In this document: positions 55,299 through 62,433 of the stretch, piece after piece
How the letters are laid out: every line of letters starts with the position of its first letter
How positions within the stretch are numbered: the stretch's first letter is position 1
Source: Neogemmobacter tilapiae
GTDB taxonomy: Bacteria; Pseudomonadota; Alphaproteobacteria; Rhodobacterales; Rhodobacteraceae
Direction: 5' to 3'
Assembly: GCF_014652215.1 (NCBI RefSeq)
Contig: NZ_BMYJ01000002.1
Location: 226,815-290,814 of the forward strand
Length of the DNA: 64,000 nt
The notes under the pieces: model-generated
Databases searched by the model: none
Seen by the model: only the letters and a program-made list of their open reading frames with translations
What the model was told of the DNA's origin: nothing
Position numbers and translations under genes: made by a program

Positions 55299-56069
55299 AT
55301 GAAAAAGTGGGTTATTGGTCTCCTCATCCTTGTCTCTCTGCCCATCCTCTTTCCGCTTGTTCTGATGACGGGGCTTTTTGCGGTTGTCGCGACAGGGACG
55401 GATCGCGAGCACTGGAACCAGCGCGTGACCATCGTGATTGAAACGCCCGGCGGCGAGGTCTCGGGCCGCGTTGTGCAACGAGTTGATTGGGAGGGCACAC
55501 GCGGGCTCTATAAGTCCATCACCTCGGGCAGCGATGCGGGCCAAACCAGCATTCGCGTGACGGGTGAGGCACTGGCGCTAGAGGTCACCCCCGGCCGCTG
55601 GCTTTTTGCCCTGTTGAAAGGCGACAACGGCTGGCAGGGCGAACCCGGCCTGAACGCAGGCTATGTCATCGCCGTGCCCAAGGGCCATCATGCCCGGTCA
55701 GCGGAAGGCGTCGATGACATTCTGGCCTATCCGAAAGACCAGCCCCTTGAGTTGCCGCCCGAGGCTTGGCCTATGCTGGTGACCTTTGATGACATCACCA
55801 AGCCTGAGACGGTGCGCCGGGTGGACCCGGCGGATTTGGCGGCGGTGTTCGGGGCGGGGGTGAGGCTGAAAGCAGCGAAGTTGGAGGTGACGGATGCTGC
55901 GGTGACAGAGGGAAGGGTTGAGGGGGTGTTGGGTACAGATTTCTTCTTAAAATGGGCAAAGAGACACAAAGAAGAACTCGCAAAGGATAACACAATGGAA
56001 AATCCCTATTTTCAATCGCTTGCAGCACGCATGTATAAAAATGTTTTCATTGAAGGATCAGCACAATGA
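55299..56069 (+). CDS. Membrane-anchored protein of unknown function with an AT-rich 3' end
   Basis: 256 residues, with an N-terminal hydrophobic segment (about 5-30) acting as signal anchor, then a soluble domain. No family recognised. The last 45 codons (from about 55935) are markedly AT-rich and encode a basic/helical tail (LKWAKRHKEELAKDN, MYKNVFIEGSAQ), unlike the GC-rich body. AAGGGG precedes the ATG at 55299. The stop overlaps the ATG of the truncated ORF downstream. Confidence 0.7.
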   Translation: MKKWVIGLLILVSLPILFPLVLMTGLFAVVATGTDREHWNQRVTIVIETPGGEVSGRVVQRVDWEGTRGLYKSITSGSDAGQTSIRVTGEALALEVTPGRWLFALLKGDNGWQGEPGLNAGYVIAVPKGHHARSAEGVDDILAYPKDQPLELPPEAWPMLVTFDDITKPETVRRVDPADLAAVFGAGVRLKAAKLEVTDAAVTEGRVEGVLGTDFFLKWAKRHKEELAKDNTMENPYFQSLAARMYKNVFIEGSAQ

Positions 56070-56197
56070 CCATCACCGAGAAAGGCCTTTTCCTCGCAAT
56101 TCTTTCAATGGACGCCTATAATCGTGATCGTGGTGCCGTGCTTGCACGCACCATCCCCCATCCACAAACGCACTCCTTACGGTTAACCAAACCCTAA
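56066..56197 (+). pseudogene. 43-codon ORF, probable 5' remnant of a larger gene
   Basis: Starts with ATGA overlap to the previous gene and reads MTITEKGLFLAILSMDAYNRD before an unrelated tail and a TAA. The conserved-looking start suggests the N-terminus of a longer exported or lipase-like protein, cut off by a frameshift or deletion around 56130. AT-rich like the end of the gene before. The family is a guess from memory. Confidence 0.45.
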
Positions 56198-56253
56198 CAC
56201 GCCAAAAATTCCCATTCTATCTCAAGCCCTTACCCGAGATTTCACGCGTGAAA

Positions 56254-57375
56254 TCACCCGTCAAACAAACTCGGATCATACAAATAGGCCGCCCCCACGG
56301 CCAAAATTGCGGCCCCAAGCACCGCGAAAGCGATCTTCCAGACCGACCAGGGCCGCTCTCCCTGAACCTCGCCCGTCTGCCCGTTCACAAGAAAACGATA
56401 GCTTTTCCCGCTGTATTTATAGGCCGCCGTCCAGACCGGCAGCAGGACATGTTTGAAGGTTTCGTCCGAGAAATCGGTGTCAATCTTCCCGATCCGCTGC
56501 TCATCCCCACCAATATCCCGCCGAACATCCCCGGCGATCACCTGCGCCATCCGATCCCGTGCGGCCCCATGCCCCGCCTCCAGACTGACGGTGTAGCCCT
56601 CGGCCTGAAACCCGGCCAGAAAGTCGGGATTGTAGGGGGCAAGCTCCGACAGATTCCACGGCGTCAGATCATTCCCCAACCGCTGGGGCAGGCTGGTCGA
56701 GGCCATGATCAGCACATCATCAAACCCCCGCGCAACGCGGCCCGAAACAGGACTCCACCGCGTTTTCCGAACCTGCTGCTGGCGGCGTTCGGATTTCCCA
56801 TTGACGGTCACCGTCACCCATTCGGTTTCGTAATAATAATCCCCCCGCTGCCCGGAATAAGAACTGCGGGTGTCGGCATCGAAGGTCCAGAAGGGCACGT
56901 AGATCCCCGCCATCCTGCGCCCCTTGCGGACAAATTCCAGCAACGTGTTCGGGGCAAACCAAAGGCTGCCCAGCCAGCCGGTCAGCGCCCGGTGGGCCTC
57001 ATCATGGCTGATCTTGAAGGGCACCACCGCCTGCGGTTTGATCCGGCGGATCTGGCCGGTGTCGACCACCACCGGCGTCGCACAGAACGGGCATTCGGTG
57101 GCATGGCTCGCGCCCTGAAGCTCCACCACCGCCCCGCAAGACGGGCAAGAGGTGCTGCGATGGGTTTCGGAAATCTCCCCCCCCTCGCGGTCAGCCTTCA
57201 GGCCGCGCGCCAAGGGGATCTCGCCCAAGGCATCCCGCTTGGCCCGCGTTTCGCTGGGGGCGACCTGCTGGACATGGCCGCAATGGTCGCAGACCAGTTC
57301 AGTGGCCCCCGGATTGTAGCGCAGATCGGCCCCGCACTGCGCGCAGGGCCAGCGGTGTTCTTCGGTGACGCTCAA
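56254..57375 (-). CDS. Zinc-ribbon protein with a C-terminal membrane helix
   Basis: 373 residues. Two N-terminal zinc-ribbon pairs (CAQCGADL..CDHCGH and CPSCGAVV..CPFCATP), a middle domain with FKISHDEAHRALTGWLGSLWFAPN and IYVPFWTFDA, and a hydrophobic helix near the C-terminus. Homologues are often labelled primosomal protein N' (replication factor Y)-like, but no helicase domain is present. It starts with TTG at 57375, two bases after the stop of the SPFH gene. Function unknown; its operon suggests an envelope role. Confidence 0.75.
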   Translation of the reverse strand: MSVTEEHRWPCAQCGADLRYNPGATELVCDHCGHVQQVAPSETRAKRDALGEIPLARGLKADREGGEISETHRSTSCPSCGAVVELQGASHATECPFCATPVVVDTGQIRRIKPQAVVPFKISHDEAHRALTGWLGSLWFAPNTLLEFVRKGRRMAGIYVPFWTFDADTRSSYSGQRGDYYYETEWVTVTVNGKSERRQQQVRKTRWSPVSGRVARGFDDVLIMASTSLPQRLGNDLTPWNLSELAPYNPDFLAGFQAEGYTVSLEAGHGAARDRMAQVIAGDVRRDIGGDEQRIGKIDTDFSDETFKHVLLPVWTAAYKYSGKSYRFLVNGQTGEVQGERPWSVWKIAFAVLGAAILAVGAAYLYDPSLFDG

Positions 57376-57376
57376 T

Positions 57377-58480
57377 TCAGTTCCCCGGCACCGGCGGCGG
57401 AGGGGGCGGGGGTTGCACGGTGAACAGCCGGGCGATGGCGGTCACATCCTCGGCCCGCATCCATCCGTCCTGCCCAGCGGTCCAGACCATCGTGTCGCGC
57501 GTGAGACTGCCATCCTGCACCATCCGGCCCATCGACGCGGTTGAAAACGGGCCTTTCGTGGCCCCGCCCTCGGCGATATGCCAGACCGTATCGGGCGAGG
57601 GTGGTGGCGGCGGCGCGGCGGCGGGGCTAGCACCCCAAGGGCCGGCCATTTGTTGACCTAGGGCCATACCCATCCCGGCCCCCATGCCTGCCCCCATCGC
57701 CGCACCGGCGGCAGAGTTCGGTTGGGCCATGCCTTCGGCGGCGTTGAACTGCATGTATTTGTTCAGATCACCCGCGATGCCGACCGAGGTGCGCTTGTCC
57801 AGCACCTTTTCCACTTCTTCCGGGAGGCTGATATTTTCGATGTAGAATTCCGGCAGGGTCAGGCCGTATTCCGCCACCTTGGGGCCGATCGCCGTAGTGA
57901 TCAGCTTGCCCAGATCGGCGGTGTTCGCCGCCATATCCAGCACAGGAATCCCCGATTTCGCCAGAATCTGGCTGACTTCCTGCACGATCACGTTGCGGAT
58001 CTGGAAAGAAATCTCATCCGCCGTGAATTCCCCATCGGTCCCCACGATTTCCCGCATGAAAACTGCCGGATCGCTGACCCGCATCGAATAAGACCCAAAG
58101 GCCCGCAGACGGACCGGCCCAAATTCGGGATCTCGCGCCATGATCGGGTTCTTGGTGCCCCATTTCTGGTCGTTGAAACGGGTTGTGTTGATGAAATAAA
58201 TCTCGGACTTAAAGGGCGACTGAAAGCCGTGGTCCCAGTGCTGAAGGCTGGTCATGATCGGCATGTTGTTGGTTTCCAACATATACATGCCGGGGCCGAA
58301 GACATCGGCCATCTGTCCTTCATGCACGAAAACCGCCGCCTGCCCCTCACGCACCGTCAGCTTGGCACCGTATTTGATTTCATGCCCCTGACGATCAAAC
58401 CGCCAGACCATGGTGTCGCGGGTATCATCCACCCAATGGATGACGTCAATGAACTGGCCTTTGAGGAAATCGAAGATCAT
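57377..58480 (-). CDS. SPFH-domain protein with a GYF-like C-terminus
   Basis: 367 residues: an SPFH/band-7 domain (about 20-230, the YdjI/virion-core type), a glycine/methionine-rich linker (GAAMGAGMGAGMGMALG), a proline-rich stretch and a C-terminal GYF_2-like domain (WHIAEGGATKGPFS, DTMVWTAGQDGWMRAED). Likely a membrane-associated scaffold. AAGGA precedes the ATG at 58480. Part of the XpaC/TelA operon. Confidence 0.85.
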   Translation of the reverse strand: MIFDFLKGQFIDVIHWVDDTRDTMVWRFDRQGHEIKYGAKLTVREGQAAVFVHEGQMADVFGPGMYMLETNNMPIMTSLQHWDHGFQSPFKSEIYFINTTRFNDQKWGTKNPIMARDPEFGPVRLRAFGSYSMRVSDPAVFMREIVGTDGEFTADEISFQIRNVIVQEVSQILAKSGIPVLDMAANTADLGKLITTAIGPKVAEYGLTLPEFYIENISLPEEVEKVLDKRTSVGIAGDLNKYMQFNAAEGMAQPNSAAGAAMGAGMGAGMGMALGQQMAGPWGASPAAAPPPPPSPDTVWHIAEGGATKGPFSTASMGRMVQDGSLTRDTMVWTAGQDGWMRAEDVTAIARLFTVQPPPPPPPVPGN

Positions 58481-58505
58481 GGTTTGTCCTTTCGATAGGC
58501 TGTGA

Positions 58506-59453
58506 TCAGCTTTCGCCGCCCAGCAATTCCTTGGCAAGAGTTTCAACAATCGGCCTTGCCTGTTCGATGCTCATCCCCGGCCGCAGGCGTGGGTCGTAAA
58601 GCATCTTAAGCAGCAATTCATCCTGCCGCGTCAGCAAGGCGAATTCCTGATCGTCGTTAAAGATCGAGGGCCGGGCGCGGGGGCTGTCATTGGCCAGGCC
58701 CAGCCCTTGGGCGATTTCCTCATGGATACACAGCATTTGCAGAAGGTCCGGATTTTCCGCCCGCAGTACCGCCACCGCCCGCGTTGTGGCATTCCGCTGG
58801 TTGTCGGAAAAGCCATAAACCACGCAATAATTCTGCCGGGGCAGGTTGGTCAGCCCGGTCAGTTCGGCATCGGAAATGCCGGGCAGGTTCTGCCGCACCA
58901 CAGGGCCCAGCGCCTTGCGTTCATCCTCATCCACGATGAAGATCTGGAAATTCGCGCCCTGATCGGTCAGGCCGATGGGATGGCCCGTCACCCTTTGCAG
59001 CCGTGCCAGATAGGAGGCGATCCGTGCGCGATCTGTCGCCTGCCGGGCAGGGGGAATTGACTTGCCGAAATTCAGGCCAACGCGGATCGGCACCTCCCAC
59101 CGGCGCAGGCGGGTGGGGGATTCCTTGGATACGAAACCCGTATCAGTGCGCGTGTATTCGTCAAACAGCGCGATCTTGACGAAATTCTCGCCCAAGATGC
59201 GGGCGTCAAAGAACGTGTCCTTTGACCCGTCATCGGTCCGCAACATACCCTGCGCCAGCAGCCCCGACTGGACTTTGGTCAGATAGGCCCGCACCGCCTG
59301 ACTTTCCGCCGAACCCTGCACGGGCACGGGGGCCTGTGCCACGGGGGGCGGGGTTTCGACGGCGGGTTTTTCACAAGCCGCAAGCGCCAGAAGGGCCAGC
59401 CCGGCAAGGGCTGACCCATGGGGCCGAAGGCGCAATTTCCAAAGGTCTTTCAC
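58506..59453 (-). CDS. DUF2927 lipoprotein
   Basis: 315 residues with a lipobox LLALAAC (cysteine about 27) and a DUF2927 core. Two HEE/ID-like stretches (LCIHEEIAQGLGLAND) suggest a metallopeptidase-like site, not proven. Starts with GTG at 59453 just after the TelA gene; no strong ribosome site. Probably an envelope component of the operon. Confidence 0.82.
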   Translation of the reverse strand: MKDLWKLRLRPHGSALAGLALLALAACEKPAVETPPPVAQAPVPVQGSAESQAVRAYLTKVQSGLLAQGMLRTDDGSKDTFFDARILGENFVKIALFDEYTRTDTGFVSKESPTRLRRWEVPIRVGLNFGKSIPPARQATDRARIASYLARLQRVTGHPIGLTDQGANFQIFIVDEDERKALGPVVRQNLPGISDAELTGLTNLPRQNYCVVYGFSDNQRNATTRAVAVLRAENPDLLQMLCIHEEIAQGLGLANDSPRARPSIFNDDQEFALLTRQDELLLKMLYDPRLRPGMSIEQARPIVETLAKELLGGES

Positions 59454-59461
59454 GATGCCGG

Positions 59462-60652
59462 TCAGCCCCCGACCGCCGTGCCCGCGTTGTAACCCGTGCC
59501 GGTGCCCTTGGCCTTGGCGGCGGCCAGCGTGTCACGCAGTTCCGTTTCCATCTTCTGCAATTCCACCTCGGCCGCGGCCCGTTTGGCCTTGCCCTCATCG
59601 GCAATCGCCAGGCTTTCGTTGATCGTCGCAATCAGCGTGGCATTGGCCTTTTGCACTGCTTCGATATCGAACACGCCGCGTTCCATTTCGGTGCGCACCA
59701 CGCGGTTCGTTTCTTGCAGGTTTTCGGCATTCCGCGTCAGCAGCTCATTCGTCAGGTCATTCGCCCCACGGATGGCTTCTGCCGCCTCACGCGAGCGCTG
59801 GATCGTCACCGCCTGCGCCAACTGGGTTTCCCACAGCGGCACGGTGTTCACCAAAGTCGAATTGATCTTGGTCACCAGCGACTTGTCGTTTTCCTGCACC
59901 AAGCGGATCGAGGGCAGCGATTGCATCGTCACCTGACGCGTCAGTTTCAGATCATGCACCCGGCGTTCCAGATCATCGCGGGCGGAACGCAGATCGCGCA
60001 ATTCTTGCGCCGCCATCACCTGCTTATCCTCGGGCTGAGCTTTGACATAGGCCTCTTTCGCGGGGATGTCGGTCGCGTCGAGTTCGGCGAGCTTGGCCTC
60101 GCCCGCCGCAATATACAGCGCCAGTTCGTCATAGAAGGAGAGGGTCTTTTCATACAGCACGTCCAAAGACTTGATGTCTTTCAGCAGCGTATGTTCGTGC
60201 CCCAGAAGTTCATTGGTGATCTTGTCGATCTGGCCTTGAACTTCTTCGAACCGCGCCACGAATTTGGCAAAGGGGGCACCCCGGCCTAAGAGCTTTTCCC
60301 ACCAGGAGCGTTCCCGCCGCACGTCCAGCTCGCTGACGGTAAAGCCGCGCAGGGTAGTGACGATGCCGCGCAGGCTGTCGCCCGCGGGCCCCACGTCCTT
60401 GTTCTTGACCCCTGCCAGCATTTCCTGGCTGATCACCTGCAATTCGGCTTGGGCGCGCGACCCAAAGCTGATGATCGACTGGGTGTTGCCCATGTCCAGC
60501 TCACCCATACGCTTGGTGATTTCGGCGGCATGGTCGCCCTTGGCTTCGGCCAGCGGCACGATCGCCGTGCCCGGCTCGGGCAGGATCACCGCCGTCACCT
60601 TTTCCACCTCGGCCAAGGTCTGTGCGGCCTTTTGACGAATGTCTTCGGTCAT
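59462..60652 (-). CDS. telA: TelA-family protein
   Basis: 396 residues, helical, with the TelA/toxic anion resistance family pattern (MGELDMGNTQSIISFGSRAQAELQ, RGFTVSELDVRRERSWWEKLLGRG, TVPLWETQLAQAVTIQRSREAAE). Family members are linked to tellurite and antimicrobial resistance; the mechanism is unknown. Long coiled-coil potential. No tellurium genes are nearby. Confidence 0.9.
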   Translation of the reverse strand: MTEDIRQKAAQTLAEVEKVTAVILPEPGTAIVPLAEAKGDHAAEITKRMGELDMGNTQSIISFGSRAQAELQVISQEMLAGVKNKDVGPAGDSLRGIVTTLRGFTVSELDVRRERSWWEKLLGRGAPFAKFVARFEEVQGQIDKITNELLGHEHTLLKDIKSLDVLYEKTLSFYDELALYIAAGEAKLAELDATDIPAKEAYVKAQPEDKQVMAAQELRDLRSARDDLERRVHDLKLTRQVTMQSLPSIRLVQENDKSLVTKINSTLVNTVPLWETQLAQAVTIQRSREAAEAIRGANDLTNELLTRNAENLQETNRVVRTEMERGVFDIEAVQKANATLIATINESLAIADEGKAKRAAAEVELQKMETELRDTLAAAKAKGTGTGYNAGTAVGG

Positions 60653-60698
60653 CTTCTATCCCCTGTTCCGGGCCACAGCCCTGTTTGGCGGCCCTGTT

Positions 60699-61559
60699 TC
60701 AGCCTTCGCGTTGCAGCCGTTCCCGCAACACGCTGATTTCGACGTCCAGATCACTGCGGTTATCCGACAAAAGCGCCTTGGTCCGGTCCGCAAAGTTCGT
60801 TTCCAGGTCCGTCAACAACGCCTCATACTCCGCCCGCGTTCCCGCGTCGCGGGTTCGCGCATAAAGATCGACGAATTTCACCGTCGCATCCCGTGCGCCC
60901 ATCAGATAGACGGTCAGATACTTTCGTGCGGCGGACAGATCGCCCGGATCGCCCTCAATCCCGCGAAACAACTGCCGTGCGATGCCTGCAAATTTCTCGA
61001 TCCTGGCCTCGATCGTGCGGTCGTTCGCCCGCAGACCGGCATCCTTCATCGCCACAAGATAGGCCTCAGCCTCATCCACCGCACGCGCGACGCGGTCGGT
61101 CTGGAACGTGTCGACCCCCTCCATCCCTTTGTCACGCAAGGGGTCGGGGCCAAAGGTGACCGTATGCAACAAGGTCGCCGCGAAGGTCAGGCCCAGCGCA
61201 GGGATCAACCCAATCCCAGCCATCTGGGATCCCAGCAAGATGCCCAGTCCAGTCAGTGCCGAGGCCATCATCTTGCGCGGTATAGCGGGCCTGCGGCTGA
61301 CCCGACGTTCGTCATAAGCGGCCTGCGCCTTTTGCCCTTCCAACGTCAGCCAGACGGCCAGCGCCAGCACCGCCGCCCCGGCCAGACCCAGAATCAAACC
61401 GCCCGGCGGGCTGGTAAAGGCGCGGACGGCAAAGGGCAGGGGGGTCAGCACATAAAGCCGCAATGGCCCTTTGCGTGGCGCGCTGCCCACCACCGGACCT
61501 GCATGGTCACGTTCCACTGTGCCTGAAGGGCTGAATTTGCCGCCAAAACGCTGCGCCAT
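60699..61559 (-). CDS. xpaC: XpaC-family membrane protein
   Basis: 286 residues with two or three N-terminal hydrophobic helices (FAVRAFTSPPGGLILGLAGAAVLALAVWL and LTGLGILLGSQMAGIGLIPALGL, quoted in part) and a helical C-terminal domain. This is the 5-bromo-4-chloroindolyl phosphate hydrolysis (XpaC) family, regularly paired with TelA. Its ATG overlaps the stop of a 27-residue ORF (TGATG). Confidence 0.85.
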   Translation of the reverse strand: MAQRFGGKFSPSGTVERDHAGPVVGSAPRKGPLRLYVLTPLPFAVRAFTSPPGGLILGLAGAAVLALAVWLTLEGQKAQAAYDERRVSRRPAIPRKMMASALTGLGILLGSQMAGIGLIPALGLTFAATLLHTVTFGPDPLRDKGMEGVDTFQTDRVARAVDEAEAYLVAMKDAGLRANDRTIEARIEKFAGIARQLFRGIEGDPGDLSAARKYLTVYLMGARDATVKFVDLYARTRDAGTRAEYEALLTDLETNFADRTKALLSDNRSDLDVEISVLRERLQREG

Positions 61560-61642
61560 CAGGTTGCACCATAGGTTGCAATATAGATGATCACGCCGAA
61601 CAGCAGGAAAAAGGTCAAGGGCGCAAGTCGTTGGCCGTTCAT
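61559..61642 (-). CDS. 27-residue membrane microprotein upstream of xpaC
   Basis: MNGQRLAPLTFFLLFGVIIY followed by IATYGAT: a short polar start and one hydrophobic segment long enough to cross the membrane. Its TGA overlaps the xpaC ATG, so the two are translationally coupled. The ribosome site GGTGGG is weak. Not homologous to anything I recognise. Confidence 0.65.
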   Translation of the reverse strand: MNGQRLAPLTFFLLFGVIIYIATYGAT

Positions 61643-61742
61643 TGTCTTACCCACCGCGTGTTTCGGTCAACGAAACTATAGGCATAGACACACGTCCTGC
61701 CAATGACGGATTGGGGGGAATTCCTGCGCAGCCTTCCCAAAG

Positions 61743-62375
61743 CTACTGGAACGGGTTCACCCGATTTCCGCCAGGGGGCTGCCCGCCAACGCCAGCCTGC
61801 CCGCCCCCCTGTTGTCCCCCTTGCGCCGCGCCGCCATTGTCCATCTGGCCACCACCACCCCCTGACCGCGCATCTTGGATGATCGTGTCGCCACATTCCC
61901 CCAAAGCCCCCATCGAGGCACGCGACCCGGCCAAGGAAAATTGCCGGATTTTTTTGCCCTTGCCCCCCCGCAGCACGATGGTATTGCCCGCTGCCACCTC
62001 ACCCACGAAACGTCCGCCGTCGTCGCTGTTTGGCAGATTGAACAGAATAGACTGCTGATATTGCTCGGCATTGGTTAATGTCCAAGCCGCCCGCTTGTCG
62101 ATCTGCACCTCATAATTCGCATAGCCGCCGTCAAAATTCCATTCGTCGGAAAAGAATTGCAGGCGCGCCGTATCGTCCTGAAAAATCCAGATCGAGAAAC
62201 TGCCCTGCTTTTTCGTCACATGCGCGACGCAGCCAAAGGTCCCATCATCAAAGGCCACGATTTCGACCTGCCACGCCTTGCTGGAAAAAACCACCTCGGA
62301 CTGTTGGGCCCAAGCCGGCAACGCCAGCGCCGAAAGGTACAGGATTGTTGAAAAAAGGCGTGCTGCAATAAACAT
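61743..62375 (-). CDS. Secreted protein with a glycine/glutamine-rich tail
   Basis: 210 residues with a Sec signal peptide (about 1-22, TILYLSALALPAWA), a beta-rich domain (30-160) with two cysteines, and a C-terminal low-complexity tail (GGGGGQMDNGGAAQGGQQGG, about 170-205). No family recognised with confidence. GAGG precedes the ATG at 62375. It is separated from the XpaC operon by 100 bp. Confidence 0.7.
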   Translation of the reverse strand: MFIAARLFSTILYLSALALPAWAQQSEVVFSSKAWQVEIVAFDDGTFGCVAHVTKKQGSFSIWIFQDDTARLQFFSDEWNFDGGYANYEVQIDKRAAWTLTNAEQYQQSILFNLPNSDDGGRFVGEVAAGNTIVLRGGKGKKIRQFSLAGSRASMGALGECGDTIIQDARSGGGGGQMDNGGAAQGGQQGGGQAGVGGQPPGGNRVNPFQ

Positions 62376-62395
62376 GGGAACCTCACCAGATCATT

Positions 62396-62413
62396 GGGGG
62401 CATTTTTGCCCCC
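62396..62413 (-). terminator. Hairpin after the acyl-CoA synthetase gene
   Basis: A 7-bp stem GGGGGCA (62396-62402) and TGCCCCC (62407-62413), loop TTTT, between the synthetase stop and the next gene. No clear T-tract on the minus strand. Confidence 0.5.
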
Positions 62414-62433
62414 TTGGTCGATTCCCGCAAGTG

